The notes: a model not told the origin generated them from the sequence alone. A stretch of 64,000 nucleotides of DNA from Pyropia yezoensis (GCA_009829735.1 CM020618.1:3532882-3596881), one strand, 5' to 3'. Counted from the stretch's first letter, positions 36,430 through 49,639 are shown. Numbers and translations are program-made.

Positions 36430-38376
36430 ATGGCTAGTTCGGACCCCCCGTCGTCCGGGGAGTACACGGGTGACGCACGTACTTCAGTGCCTTTGAATAC
36501 TGGTGAGACACAGGTGGGTTTACCTGGGGTCGCAGAGGGACTAGAGGTCCCTCAAGCCAGCAGGACTGGAAGTGCGGGCGGGCAACAGGCCACCCTGACT
36601 CAGTCGGGAGTTCACTCGGGTGACACTTCTGATGTGGGTGGGCCGAAGTCTGGCCACCGTGTGGTATACTCAACGGGAACGTCCCAAGGGGTGAGGACTG
36701 TCCCCGCGGGTTCCACTCGGGTTGGAGCCAACTTTGGCTTGGAGCCGTCGCCAACTAGGCTTTCGGAGGACGGCGGACCTCCGTTGGTCGGCGATGGGCT
36801 CGCGCCCAGGCCCCCGGTTGAGACCCCTGAGGAACGTGGTTACCCCTCATGTGGACTCCCGGAGGCGGACCGAGACTCAACTGGAGTCGTCAATCCACTC
36901 CTTGCGGTAACTGTCCGTCAGGAGGCGACCAATGTGTTGCGGCAGACTTTGCTGGACCTGGTGGTCACGATGACGAACACTATTTTGAATCTGATTGTGG
37001 CGAGTTTGCCAGATTGCCTTAATGTCCGGACCGGATCGGGGCTTTCGAGCCCGCAGGTGCAGGGGGAATCCCTCTTGACGCCTACCTCTGGTCGCCCCGA
37101 ACTGGGGGCGACACCTGTGACTCCCAACGAGGGAGCCACACCATACTCGGTGGGGCATACGCCCTTTACGGGGGAGTTTCCCCCGGAAACGCCGGCGGCT
37201 ACACCAAGCGCGCCGCGCCGGACTACAGGCATTGAGGGTGAACTTACCCCAGTGCCACAGCGGCTGTTCCCTCAACGTGAGGTGCCGCCTAAGATCCAGG
37301 TAGCCAACCCGGTCTACCAGAGGATCTTTGACTGTGAGACCTACGCCCTCCACAACAAGTCGGTGGCGTATGGTCCTGACCAGGCCCGAGCCATGGGCCG
37401 TGCCAAGAAGAATGCACTTCACTCTTTTGGGCACAAAGCGGAGTGGGATGGAACTCCCCCCCTCCGTGTCTTTGAGTTTCTACGTCGTTTCACAAAAGCC
37501 TGTGACGACAATGCCATAAGTGAAGGCATGGCTTTTTACATGCTACAGGAATTTACGAAGGGCGACCTGCGGACAGAACTTATGTCCGTCATGCCCAGCT
37601 CCTCAAGTGGAGGCGCTGGGGAGGTGACGTCCTATTTGGAGCTCGTAAACTGGTTGTTGAGGGCTATGGTTGATGAAGCGGCGTTGGCTTCTCAAGTCGA
37701 GGAGTTTACGCAAGCCCATCAGGAAGAGGCGGAGGACGAGTTGTCCTTTGCGGAGCGAGTCCGTAAGCTCAACAATCTTTGTGGGTTTCTTCATGCACAA
37801 GCTGTGGTGAAGAGTCGGTTTGTGGAGGGACTCCATTGGTCAGTCCGGATGGAGACCCGGGAGCATAACACTGCCCGGGCGACTCTGGCCGAGTTGGCCA
37901 GGTTCGCCTACTGCAGAGGCGAGGCCTACCGCAAGTTGCGGGAGGAACAACGCCAGGAGCGTCAAGCCGAGTTGGCCAAGGAACGGGAGGAGGCGCGCCA
38001 GGCCACAGAGTCGAGAGAGGCACGCCAAATCCGCAAGGAGAGGGTGGTTGCTGCCGTGGGAACTTCCCAGGGTATCTCTTCGTCTTCCCCAGTTGGGATG
38101 ACCCCTCCGGGAACTGACAATCGGTGTTGGAACTGCAACTCCGATGGGCACTGGGCATATGATTGCCCCAAGTTGAGTAAACGCATCCAACAACTTGTTA
38201 GGAATGCGAGTAAGAAGTCGGCTACGAACGAAGTACGTTCACGCCGCGAGGGTGGGTCGCGTCCGGTGGTGGCGGTCGCCACACCCTCGACGAAGAGGGC
38301 GGACACGTCGTCCTCGGACTCGTCGTCTTCCCCTTCGTCCTCAGATTCGGACGCCAAGTCGGCGGGAAACGAATGA
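36430..38376 (+). CDS. gag: gag of copy F (648 aa, intact)
   Basis: Starts at the ATG of MASSDPPSSGEYT, as in copy A. Same plan: low-complexity N-terminus, capsid-like FEFLRRFTKACDDNAISEG, Arg/Glu-rich coiled segment, CCHC knuckle CWNCNSDGHWAYDC, Ser/Asp tail, end SAGNE then TGA. It shows the uninterrupted target site for element B. The TGA overlaps ATG of the pol frame. Confidence 0.9.
   Translation: MASSDPPSSGEYTGDARTSVPLNTGETQVGLPGVAEGLEVPQASRTGSAGGQQATLTQSGVHSGDTSDVGGPKSGHRVVYSTGTSQGVRTVPAGSTRVGANFGLEPSPTRLSEDGGPPLVGDGLAPRPPVETPEERGYPSCGLPEADRDSTGVVNPLLAVTVRQEATNVLRQTLLDLVVTMTNTILNLIVASLPDCLNVRTGSGLSSPQVQGESLLTPTSGRPELGATPVTPNEGATPYSVGHTPFTGEFPPETPAATPSAPRRTTGIEGELTPVPQRLFPQREVPPKIQVANPVYQRIFDCETYALHNKSVAYGPDQARAMGRAKKNALHSFGHKAEWDGTPPLRVFEFLRRFTKACDDNAISEGMAFYMLQEFTKGDLRTELMSVMPSSSSGGAGEVTSYLELVNWLLRAMVDEAALASQVEEFTQAHQEEAEDELSFAERVRKLNNLCGFLHAQAVVKSRFVEGLHWSVRMETREHNTARATLAELARFAYCRGEAYRKLREEQRQERQAELAKEREEARQATESREARQIRKERVVAAVGTSQGISSSSPVGMTPPGTDNRCWNCNSDGHWAYDCPKLSKRIQQLVRNASKKSATNEVRSRREGGSRPVVAVATPSTKRADTSSSDSSSSPSSSDSDAKSAGNE
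38364..38370 (+). promoter_or_regulatory. -1 ribosomal frameshift site GGGAAAC (F)
   Basis: GCG GGA AAC GAA TGA in gag frame; the -1 frame enters pol at CGA ATG ACC. Confidence 0.75.
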
Positions 38377-41300
38377 CCGTTGGGGCTGGTCGTCCGAAGC
38401 TCACAACGGCAGCCTCGGCCAAGTGGGCCAAGAGGAAGAATCAACCGTGCCGGATACAGCGGCTACCTAAGGGGGTCTGCCAACCTCGGGTAGGACTCCC
38501 CAAGAACGTAAACCCACGTCGGGTCATCGCGGTGCTGATGGGTGAGAACTTCCAGGTGGCTGACCGGGTGCAACTTGCCCCCGGTCGTGCCTGCTGTGCC
38601 CGTATTGTACTTGATACCGGGTCAGGAGCCTCCTTGATACGCAAGTCGCTATTACCAAAGGAGGTGAAGCTCCAACGCTGGAGGTCTAGAGCTGACCATC
38701 TGATCAATATCAATGGTGGGGTACTTCCCATCGTTGGTGCCGTGACCCTACCAACTTGGTTGGGGACCCATGAGGTCGACGTGACCTAAGGTGTAGTTGA
38801 GAATATATCGGTACCCCTGCTTTTGGGTACCCCTTATGTCGTAACACAAGTGCCTTTGATTTGTGGCCCTGAGTACTGGGTCAAGTCGATGAATGGGGAA
38901 ACCATCCCCATCCTTGGTAAGGGAAAGTCTGTGGCTCCTGTGACAGTGTCACAGTCGAAGCCCGTTTGCTCTGTGAGGGAAGGGTTTACTGCTACCCTGC
39001 GTTTAGCCCGGAAAGTCACGTTGCCCCCCACCTCGGTGGCGCACGTTGATGTTGTAACTGATTATACGGGGAACGGGTTGGTGCACCCTTACCCCCGTCT
39101 TGCTCGCAAGCACCAAGTGCATGTTGCCCTTGGCACGATGGACTCCAAAGCCGGAGTCCCGTGGAGGATCCAGGTGTTGAACCTGAGCTCGTCGCCCCAG
39201 TACTTCAAGTCGGGAGCCAAGTTCGGCTATCGACCAACACGAGGGACCGGTACTAGCGGTCACCCTCAACGCGGGCGCAAGTAGCGACCCGAAGTCCGGA
39301 AAGGAGAAGCATCACGCCAAGTCGGCCGCCTCTCCTCGGCCCCATGTGAACATGGAGGGCGTCCCCCCCAGGTTGAGGGTTCAAGTTGAACGCCTCTTGG
39401 ACCAATATCACAAGTTGTGGGATGGTCAATTGGGACTCATGAGAGCCACCCAACACCGGATCGAGTTGAAGCCCCGTGCACCCCCTATACGCCAACAACC
39501 GTATAGGTGAGGACCCTGTTCAAGGGCCCTCATTAAGGAGCAAGTTGCTCGCATGGAGGCCCTCGATGTGATCGAGGCCAGCAACGCCGAGTGGGCGAGT
39601 CCGGTGGTTATCGTCCCCAAAGTTGATGGGACCCCCCGGTTCTGTATCGACTACCTTAAGCTCAACGAGAGCACGGTGAAGGACAGTTATCCCCTACTTA
39701 GGATGGACGACTGCCTGGACTCTCTGGGGGAGGCGAACGTGTTTTCTACCCTGGACTGTAACGCGGGGTACTGGCAAATTCCCATTGCCCGGGAGGACAG
39801 GCATAGAACTACCTTTACCTGTCACTGTGGTACCTACCAGTGCAAGCGTCTACCGTTTGGTCTGTGTAACGCGCCGGCAACTTTCCAGCGCGCTATGGAC
39901 ATGATTCTGGCCGGAGTACGGTGGCAGATCTGTCTCGTGTACCTAGACGATATCATTGTGTTCTCCCGAAGTCCGGAGGAACACATTGGCCATCTTGGCC
40001 AGGTGTTCAAGCTACTTGCTGACGCCGGTGTGTCACTGAAGGCGAGTAAGTGCCACCTCTTCACTCAAGAGGTGGAGTACTTGGGACATGTTGTCCGTCC
40101 GGGGCGTCTCAGTGTCAACAAGAAAAACTTGAGGGCCATCCGTAAGGCTCAGTACCCCCGGACCCAGACCCAGATGAGGAGCTTCCTCGGGATGTGTAAC
40201 GTGTACCGACGTTTCACCAAGGGCTTCGCCAAGGTGGCGAAGCCGTTGAATGAGCTAGTGAGCTCAACGCTAGCGAAGAACCTGCCTCCTCCAAGTCGGG
40301 TGGAGCAGGAGTCCTTTGAGACTCTTCGGGACCTTCTGCTGAAGCCCCTTATCTTGGCTATTCCCAGGTTGGGAGGCCACTACATCCTGGATGTGGACGC
40401 TAGCTACGATTAACTTGGTTGTGTGCTGCTTCAGCAGCAGCCGGACAAGGAGTACTTCCCGGTGGGATACTTCAGCAAGGGGCTGAACTCGGCCGAGAAG
40501 AACAACGGAGTCACCGAGTTGGAAGGACTCGCAGTGGTGTGGGCGGTGACGTCACTTCGTCACTACCTGGAGGGTGAGAAGTTCCTCATCCGCTGTGACC
40601 ACCGCGCGTTGCAGTTCATCTTTAAGACGGACTGTACGAACACTCGTCTCAACCGGTGGAGGGTGCGACTGGCACCCTTTAGCTTTGATATTGAGCACCG
40701 ACCTGGCAGGCAACATGCCCTTGCCGACGGCCTCTCTCGGGTACCCACCGAGGGGCTGGCCACTAACTCAGTCGATGAGGACACCCCCATCGGGGGGGTA
40801 GTCACGCGCTCGGGTCAGGCGTTGAACCCCGAGGCGCCAGGGAACAAGAAGTACTTGCCCCTGTCCCTGGACGAGGTGGTGAAGGCCCAGGCCGAGGATC
40901 CCTTCTGCAAGTCGCAGAGGGATACACTGGATACAGTGGTGGAGACGCGTTTCTTTCTGGGAGACGATGGCCTCCTCATGAGGAGGGGGGAATTCCAAGG
41001 GACCGAACAACTTGTCGTCCCCGCATCCCTCAAGGACAGTATCGTTGAGAGGGAGCACAACGCTCCCACGGGTGGACACCTGGGGTCTAGTAAACTGTAC
41101 CAGACCCTGAGGACCAGGTACTACTGGCCGTCCATGGTGGTGGACATCTACAGTTGGGTGGCTGCCTGCACAAGTTGTGCACAGAACCGTCTGATGGAAC
41201 GGCGGCCTAGTACGGCTATGCTATTGTTCCCGGCCAAGGAGCCCTTCGCCGCGTTGGCGATGGACATCCTTGGGCCACTGCCAGTGACCGAGGAGGGCAA

Positions 41301-42354
41301 CCAGTACCTCCTGGTCATCTGTGACCGCTTCACGAAACTTACGCGAGCGATCCCACTGGCAGAGATCACGGCCATGTCGGTCGTGTCAGCCTTCCTAGAT
41401 CACTGGGTTGCCGCGTAAGGCATTCCGGATAGTACACTATCGGACAATGGACCGCAATTTGCGTCTGTACTGTTTTAGGGAGTGCTGGATATGTTGGGGA
41501 CTAAGGCAAACTACGCTGCCCCCTACCACCCGCAAACCAACGGGCAGGTGGAGCGCTTCAACAAAACTATTGTTAGGCAGCTGCGCCACTATGTGAGTGA
41601 GCATGTGAAGACGTGGGACCAATACATTTCTATTCTTACCACTGCCTACAATTCGCAGGTTCACTCATCTACCGGGGAAATACCCCTCGCTTTTGTGACC
41701 CCCCGTCGCGTGCGGTCTATCGCTGTGCGGCGGTCGCTCCAAACTAAGGAGGATGGCGGCAGTACGCCTACTCCTACTGAGAGTAAGGCGGAGTTCGCTG
41801 CTAGGCTTGAAAACCTCATCCCTAAAGTCAGGGCTGAGATGGACAAAGCACAAAAGCGCTACAAGCGTACCTTTGACAAAAAGGTGCGCAATGCTAAGCA
41901 TGTCCCCGAGCAGGGTGACTGGGTACGGGTACACGCACACACCCCAACTGGGGGTAAGTTGGTATTCCAGACGAAGGGGCCGTACCAGGTCCTTCGTACT
42001 GATGGGCGGCGCTTCACCATCGAAAGTGACGATGGGGTCCGCACAGTGAACGGACAGGACGTGGTCAAAGTTGCACCACCGCCTGCAGGCGACCCAGCTT
42101 GGGCGCGTGCTTTGGAAGCGTGGCGCCTCCCCTCACTACCTGCGGCCAAACAGGGCCCGCAGGAGTACGTGTTCGATAAGTTCATCGACCACGGATGGGA
42201 TGAAGACACTGACCGCCTCATGTTGAGGGTGCGTTGGTTTGGCTGCAAAGCCAAGGATGATACGTGGGAGTATGTGGAGGACCTTCCCGCTGAGAAGGTC
42301 CGGGCGTACTGTGCCCGGAATGAGATAGACCCTAACAGCCCTCCCTCAACGTGA
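38373..42354 (+). pseudogene. pol: pol of copy F, inactivated
   Basis: Same protein as the copy A pol, but broken by TAA at 38787, a 2-bp loss near 39230, TGA at about 39508, TAA at 40411, TAA at 41416 and TAG at about 41476. It still shows DTGSG, FCIDYLKLNE, YLDD, TELEG, the integrase zinc site, SDNGPQF (the normal form, unlike copy A), NGQVERF and the chromodomain-like end. Confidence 0.92.
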
Positions 42355-42443
42355 GGAAAGGCCGAGCAACAGTGCCAAGAGAGTGCTTCAAGTCGAAGTG
42401 GTACGCAGAGTGGCTTTTAACTACAGCCCTAACCCTCACACTC

Positions 42444-42676
42444 TCACAACACATGCAGCTGCCAACTAGGCATGCATGCTAGACTCTCCAACCCCATGGC
42501 CCTCGCCCTCACGTAGAGGCGAGCGACGAAACCCACGACGATAACGCTTCCCACCAGTCGGAGGAGGCGGCGGCTCCAAGTCGGAACCGCCGCGCCCCTC
42601 ACAGACGCGCAAGTGGCGCCGACCGTGGCTACTCTTCTGCTTGGTCTTGCGCGCAAGTTTGCGACGCAGACGCCGG
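42444..42676 (-). pseudogene. Antisense reading frame remnant downstream of F pol
   Basis: Matches the copy A antisense frame (LRRKLARKT.QKSSHGRRHLR and SDLEPPP) with one inserted base near its 3' end and is cut by the C2 LTR. It shows that the region belongs to family A. Confidence 0.45.
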
Positions 42677-43039
42677 TGTAGCAATATGGTTGGCCGTATT
42701 GTAACCCTATTATTAGGGGGGCTACTTCTAACCCTTAACTTTCAATTTGATAGTTCGTACTGGTCACGGTATCTATAAGTTACGTATGACCAGAGGGACT
42801 TGCATCTTGGGGTGGAGGGTAGTTAGTAGTGTCTCTGAGGGTTTGTAACGTGGGGGCCGGCGGCGAATCCACCGCCGGCCAAGGTAGAACAACAAACCCC
42901 TCCCATTTGGGCTCCCATCTTGGTCCCGTGGCTTGCGCTCCAAGGACAGCAACCTTGGCCTCCCGGTGACGTTGGTGCCGATCCCCCTTGGTGAGTGTTC
43001 CCTGAGAGGGGACGTGCGACGGATCCCTATTGCGCTACA
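42677..43039 (+). repeat. 5' LTR of C2 (363 bp)
   Basis: TGTAGC...GCTACA. The TATA-like site of other C LTRs is changed here (GTTTGTAAC for GTTTATAAC). Confidence 0.92.
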
Positions 43040-43040
43040 T

Positions 43041-43058
43041 TGGTGGAGCAGCAGGGGA
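43041..43058 (+). promoter_or_regulatory. Primer binding site of C2
   Basis: TGGTGGAGCAGCAGGGGA one base after the LTR. Confidence 0.85.
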
Positions 43059-44438
43059 CGGGTTTCCGTCACCCTTGTGGTGACGCCGTCTTCGGCCCTG
43101 GCCCACGGATAGGGATCCGGTCCTTTTCTTGTACTCGTGGTGTTGCGACCTGATCGATTGTGTTGAGTTTTTACCTTTGACTGTGATCTACTGTTACTCT
43201 CCCCAATCTACCCCCTCGCTCTCTTATTCGTGGTGATTGTTACGTCGGTAGACTGACTGTGACGATGTCTACCCAAGAGACGGGGAACGTTCAAGATGAC
43301 GGATCGGCGTCGACGCCGACTCCGGAGGTGACTACGGGAACCGAGATCGGGAACCCGATCGACAACATTGAGACGCCAATGCTTTCCGGTGCCGGATCGA
43401 CGTTTGGCACGGCTCGGACGGCAGGAGGCGGGGGCCCGCCTCAACTGTCGTCGACCGACCTCACTCCGCCGCCTCCTTCACCAGGGGATTCCCTGATGGC
43501 ATCATTGGCCCGCATCGAGGCCCGGTTTTCCGGACTCGACGCTCGCCAGGAGCGGACAGAGGACGCGATGGCAGTGTTGATGTCAACACGCCACACGACG
43601 GGACCCGTCGTGTTCCTCTCACACCGGTACGGTTCGAACCGGCCGGACTACTTTCGGAGTCCACCAGGGTCAACCCCGGCGCAGCTACTCCGGGACAACC
43701 CCCGGACACAATGGGGTATGGATCCGACTCGTGGGCAGAGTTGGAACGGAGTCACACGGAGCGATACGCTCGGAGCACCCGAAGCGGACTCCGCGGACAC
43801 GACCCGGCGGATATTTACGCCGGTGGAGAGTCGGTTATTGGCGGAGGGGGTACCCTCTCACAGTACCCCCCCGACGAAGGAGGCCAGGCAACTCGGGTTC
43901 CCGAGAAGCCGACGCCTGAATTACCATCTTCAGTGGTGGAAGCTATGACCGCGCAGGTAACTGCGAGCCTACTGAAGCGGATGGAGTCCGATGAGTTTGC
44001 TCATCAACTGGCTAAGCGACTGGATATCCAGGACGCTGACACGGAGATCGTCAACGAAGTCTTCAGGTCGGTACTGACTCCCGAAAGTTATCTTTTGGAA
44101 GACCGATCTACCACCGTATCGGAATCGATGCGTAATACGTCGCACCGAGCGATCCGCTCTATGCAGACCCTTATGAAGGGAGTCCCTATGTTCGGGGGCT
44201 CCAACGGACGTCCGTTGGCAGTCATCGGCTTCTTGACTAGCTTCAAGGCAGCCGCAGACAAGGCGCTCATCAACGAGGGGCTGGCCCTGGAGATCCTCCC
44301 GTTCTTTGTTGATGAACGGGTGCGAGGCATTCTTCGCCAGGCATCCCCGATGCCGGGAATGAGGGTCGCGGCCACCCCCATGGATTACCGTGGGATTCTC
44401 AAGGAGCTGCTGAGCAGTTACCTCAGTGAGGACAAGTG

Positions 44439-44482
44439 CGAGGACCACTACCGGGCCCTGCGAGGACCACTACCGGGCCCTG
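44439..44482 (+). repeat. 22-bp tandem duplication in C2 gag
   Basis: Two exact copies of a 22-bp unit (CGAGGACCACTACCGGGCCC...), as in C1 and unlike C3. Confidence 0.92.
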
Positions 44483-45456
44483 CGCACTGCCACCGCCCAG
44501 AGCTGGGAGGATGAGGAGATGTTTGGACGCCGGATCCAAGAGCTCGACTACGAGCTGGGGAAGCTCCTCGGAGAAGGGGAGCTACGGGCCATCCTGTTCG
44601 CAGGAGTACCCAACTACGTGCGGATATCCGCTCGGGGAGCCAATACGGCACGGACGAACTTCAGTCGACTGATGCATATGTGCAAGTCCCTAGGGGACGC
44701 CTACCGGGTTCTACACCCGGAGTGTGCCTTGGCCCCGAAGCCCAAGGGTGAGGGAGGCAAGCCCAGTCTTACCCCGGTACCGAGGCCAAAGAAGGTGGAA
44801 CGTAAGGCCGCACCAGTACTGGTGGCGACCGAACAGACCCCTACGGGCGAGGATGAACCTCTAGTTGACCAACAGGGCCACCTGTTGCTACCGGCGACGC
44901 CGGTGATGGATGAGCACGGTACGGTAGCGTACATCGCCCCGACTGGAACCCAGTTCCAGGTCAACGGAGGAACGGGACGTCGCGTCCCGTATGTGCGGAC
45001 TACGGGGTACTCCCCGGTGACGGGTAACCCTCACCAACCCTTGCCAACATGGGCGGTGCGCACGGAGGCACCCCCGCAGATTGCGGGCCGACCCAACCGG
45101 TTGGGGGAGTCCATGTTCCGGTTGACCCAAGGACCCAAGGCCTACCAGGGAGCAGGCTCTCGGGCGCCCGAGGGAGGCAACCGCAGCTACGGGGCTACCC
45201 CGATGCGAACTCAAGGAGGGACCGGCACGTCCGGATGTATGTTGTGTGGGGATCCCCAGCACTGGGTGTCTTCCTGCCCACTCATCCCCGAGGAGTCTCG
45301 GCGGGCAGCGGCGCACCGCAAGGCATCCACCGGGGGGTATCCCGCCAGAGCACCCGGACCCGCACCGGGTAGGCAGCCAGCTCCAGGTGGAGTACTGGCC
45401 GTCGAGGAGGCACCGCCTCAGCCGGATGTCCCGGCGAACAGCACCCTACCAAGGGC

Positions 45457-45463
45457 GGGAAAC
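45457..45463 (+). promoter_or_regulatory. -1 ribosomal frameshift site GGGAAAC (C2)
   Basis: GCG GGA AAC GAG TAA in gag frame; pol lies in the -1 frame. Confidence 0.75.
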
Positions 45464-45477
45464 GAGTAAGAGGAAGG

Positions 45478-48400
45478 ATGACCGGGGGGCGCTGGGGTAA
45501 CCCAAGCAAGCCATCCCAGAGTACCGCGGGGAAAGCCCCACGGAGAGCGCGGTTTAGCCGACGCCGCATCAACCCCCGGGTACACCTTCCGGCCCCGACG
45601 ACACGGCGTCAGGGGATTGATGACCAACCACCAAGGTTGGGAGGAGAGGACGGGAAGCCCCGTCACATTGAACCAGACAAGGGCCCTGTTCAGGATGCCC
45701 GAGCTACACCGGATATCGGTGTAGGCCACGTGCTGTTTGCCTTGGAGAACTTCAAGGTATCAGCCACACTGGGGGGTGACCCCCAGTCGACACGATCGTA
45801 CTACCCTGTACTGGATACAGGGGCTGGACCCGACCTTATCCGGAAGGATACCCTCCCGGACAAGTGGCTTCCGCGAGTCAGAGTGACTCGGGGACCCACC
45901 ATCAAGGACGCGAATGGTCGACTCATTCGTACGACCGCAGCGATGTCGCTGCAAGTTACCATCGGGGAACTCACCACGGAAGTCGACTTCCTGGTGTGTG
46001 AGACCCTATCGGTGCCCTGCATACTGGGGTGCACCTTCATCAACGTTCACGTTGATGCAATCCGGCCAGGCCGGAGGACCGTCGAGCTTCAAGAAGCCGA
46101 CGGGACGAAGCGAGGACACACGGCTATCGTCAGGGACCTGACGCTACAAGGGAGCCACGTTAACGTGGCTGAGGTGTACGCAAGTGTCGAGCCGAAGACA
46201 CTTCGGTTGGCCAAGCGAACTCGCTTTGAGCCGTTGTCGGAGACAGTCCTCCCGGTTAACTGCGACCTCGCAGGCATCTGCAGAGTCCGGTCCAACCTGT
46301 GGACGTACAAGCGCCATGGGTTGACCATGGCCAACGGTCTCATAGACCTCCCATCAGGAGGGTCGTCCCTCCTAGTGATGGCGAACTATCGCCGTAAGGC
46401 AGTCACCCTCCCGAAGGGAACTATCCTCGGGATTGCCGAGCTCTACGAAGGAGATATCCTTACCCCTGACAAGGAAGGTCAAGTGGACCCACTTGAGGTG
46501 CTGGCGGTCGCCGAGACCACCGAGCGACAGCAACCCGATGACGGGAAGCCTAGTCGACCATCATTACCGGCGGATGTTCCGCCGAAGGACCAAGAAGCAT
46601 TGAAGGCACTGGCCGAGGCTGACCTCAACCACCTTCCCCCTTCGGTAGCCGAAGGGGTACGACGGATGTTAAGAAAGCATGACGTCATGTGGACAGGCGG
46701 AGAGCCTTGGGTACCATTGGGGCAACCCAACATCGTATTGACCTGGTACGAGGCGCACGCCCAGCCCGGTCACAACCGCACCGAGCGGGACCTATGCAAC
46801 GAGAGATCGTTGATGGAGAAGTGAAGAGGATGAGTGAAGCTAAGGTGATCCGACCTTCGATGTCGGAGTGGGGTGCCCCAGTCGTTATCGTACCGAAGAA
46901 GGATCAAACCCCTCGGTTTTGCATCGATTATCGACGCCTCAACTTGGTTACCAAGAAGGACTCATACCCCTTACCAAGGATGGATGAATGCATCGACTCC
47001 CTGGGGGAAGCTACGGTGTTTACCACCATCGACTGCAATGCCGGATACTGGCAGATCCCGGTGGTGGACGAGGATATCCCCAAGACGGCATTCGTCTGTC
47101 ACAGTGGAGTGTACGAGTTCCTAAGGATGCCCTTTGGATTGTCCAACGCCCCCGCTACATTCCAGCGGGCTATCGACATTGTACTGTCGGGGGTGAAGTG
47201 GCGTAACTGCCTAGTGTACCTCGATGACGTTATCGTCTTCTCGCGTAACATGGATGACCATGCGCAACATGTGGACGAGGTACTCACCCCCTTGCGGAAC
47301 GCCGGGGTAGCCCTGCGTCTGAAGAAGTGGGCCTTCTTCCAACAGACGGTCGAGTATCTGGGCCACCAGATAACCCCTGGTAAACTAGGGGTACTCGAAG
47401 CCAATACCCGGGCACTCCGGGATGCCCGGTTCCCTAACACCCAGACACAGCTCAAGAGCTTCCTGGGAATGTGCAATGTATACCGACGGTTCGTCAAGGA
47501 CTTCGCTCGGATAGCTAAACCGTTAACGGTTCTTACGAGCAGTACCCTGCCCAAGGTACTCCAACCCCCTTCGCCTAGCGAAGAGGAGGCATTCGAGTCG
47601 CTGAAGCGAGCCCTACTATCCCCACCCGTCCTTGCGTTACCGCATAGACGGGGTACCTTCGTCATCGATGTCGATGCGTGCGACACCCAAGTGGGATGCA
47701 CCCTGCTACAGGGGGAGACCTTGATCGGTACCGATAACGTTATCCCGGACCTACGTCCGGTAGGATACTTCAGCCGGACACTCAACCCGGCTGAGCGTAA
47801 ATATAGTGCCACCGAGCGTGAATGCCTCGGAGTTATATGGGCAGTGCAACTGCTCCGTCCATACCTGGAGGGCTCCAGGTTCATCGTGAGGTCCGACAAC
47901 GAACCCCTACGATGGCTCCTCAACCTTGGTGACAAGGATTCCGATAGCCATGGGAGGCTAGCCCGATGGAGGCTAAAAATGGCCGAGCACGACTACCGTA
48001 CCGTGTATAAGGCTGGGTCAACCCACCATCTCGGAGACGCATTGTCTCGACTCGACACCCCGAGCGGGGATACCCGCCCGGTGGACGAGGACATCCCGGT
48101 GGTACCGGTCTGCATGGTGGGTAACGCTACCCAAGGTATGGTTGACCATACCATGGCACACCGAGCATGCCCACTAACCCTCGCGGACTTCCGCGAGGCA
48201 CAAGCCAATGACGACGACTGTAGACGTCATCGCGCTAACCTCCTGGCCGGTACGGCCGGCATCTTCTCCGAGAACGAAGACGGACTCATATACCGGCGGG
48301 CACCCGCCGATGGACGACATCAAGTCGTGGTTCCCGTGTCCTTACGGCAAGCCGTCATGGAACGAGAACACGAGAACCCCACAGCCGGACACCCGGGGGG

Positions 48401-49639
48401 TTCACGTATGTTCGCAGCAATGCGAAGGTTCTTCTACTGGCCAGCAATGGCCGTCGACGTGGTCGACCACGTAAGGGGATGCCACCCCTGTGCGCGTAAC
48501 CGCATGAGTCTACATAGGCAGGCGTCTGCCATGAAGCTATTCCCACCCGATGGGCCCAACGAGCAAGTCGCTATCGACATACTCGGGCCACTTCCGGTAA
48601 CGGAAGAAGGGAACAGGTACATCCAGGTCATGTCTGACCGCTTCACTAAGCTGTCACGAGCGGCAGCTATCCCGAATGATACGGCATACACCATCATGAA
48701 CGCAGTGATTGACCACTGGATCAGTGCATACGGAGTCATGAAGCAACTCCTCTCCGACAACGGAGCAAACCTTACGTCAGCATTCTGCACTAAGGTCCTG
48801 GGCATGTTCGGTATCGAACCACGTCGGGCATCCGACTACCACCCGCAAACCAACGGGCAGGTGGAGCGGTTCAACCGCACCATCGTCAAGATGCTACAGT
48901 GCTACGTGGCAGAGCACACGAACACTTGGGACAGGCTTCTGTCCGTACTCACCCTGACATACAATGCCAGGCCGCATCGGAGCACGAACATCGCTCCGCT
49001 GGAGTTGGTCATGCCACTGGGCGTCGGTAACCTGCTGCTGCCACCAGGCAGGTGCACTCGGTATGATACACCGAAAGGCCGACCGGCCGAACGTATCCAC
49101 CTAGCTTGGTTGGCCAAGCTATCGTGGATGATTCCTAAGCTCAAGGGTGCCCTTGACAGAACACAACTTCGATATAAGAAGAACTTCGACGCCCGGTTAC
49201 GGGTGCGCAACGCAACCCTGATGACAGGTGACTGGGTCTATATCAGACACCAGAAGTTCCGGGGGAACAAGCTCATGCAACCGGTCAAGGGACCGTACCA
49301 GATTCTCCACAGAGATGACCACTCTGTTATCTTACACTCCGATACGGAGATCCAACGCATCAGTGTGAATGATGTCACACCTGCTCCGAAGCCGGAACAG
49401 CCTCAGCCGGTACCGGCTGGGTTGCTACATGAAGCTCTTACAACCCACCGGTCAGATGACCCGGTGGGACCGGATGGGATTCCATACCAAGTAGAGAGCG
49501 AGGTCGGACACACCGACCCGAACCTACCAGGACCCTGGTACGTGAAGGTTATGTGGGTCGGATACGACTCACTCACCTGGGAACAGGCGGCGAATATACC
49601 CCGCCAACTCCTCATGCCTTACATGAGGCGACGACGCCT
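45478..49639 (+). pseudogene. pol: pol of C2, one shared frameshift, last codons replaced
   Basis: Protease part 45478-46824 (LDTGAG) and RT-RNase H-integrase-chromodomain part from 46689, out of frame because of the two extra bases near 46700 that C1 also has. The second frame is otherwise open and reads into the C3 LTR (ending at 49667) with a foreign tail VAIWLSVL after MRRRRL. YLDD, SDNGANL and NGQVERF are present. Confidence 0.88.

Larger units (their letters stand above)
35842..42676 (+). mobile_element. Family A Ty3/gypsy element, copy F (3' end displaced by C2)
   Basis: 5' LTR, primer site, intact gag, pol with several stops, and the start of the antisense region, cut at 42676/42677 by C2. 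The flank left of the LTR differs from that of copy A, so the two copies are independent insertions. The rest of F should lie beyond the right edge of the window. Confidence 0.9.
43265..45469 (+). pseudogene. gag: gag of C2, frameshifted twice
   Basis: ATG of MSTQETGNV at 43265. One C is missing from a C-run at about 43607 relative to C3, and the 22-bp duplication shared with C1 lies at 44439-44482. The C-terminal frame (44426-45469) keeps the CMLCGDPQHWVSSC knuckle and ends AGNE then TAA. Confidence 0.88.
42677..49639 (+). mobile_element. Family C Ty3/gypsy element, copy C2 (3' end displaced by C3)
   Basis: 5' LTR, primer site, broken gag, broken pol. The sequence stops in the last codons of pol, exactly where the C3 LTR begins. 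Inserted in copy F after GCCGG. Confidence 0.88.
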
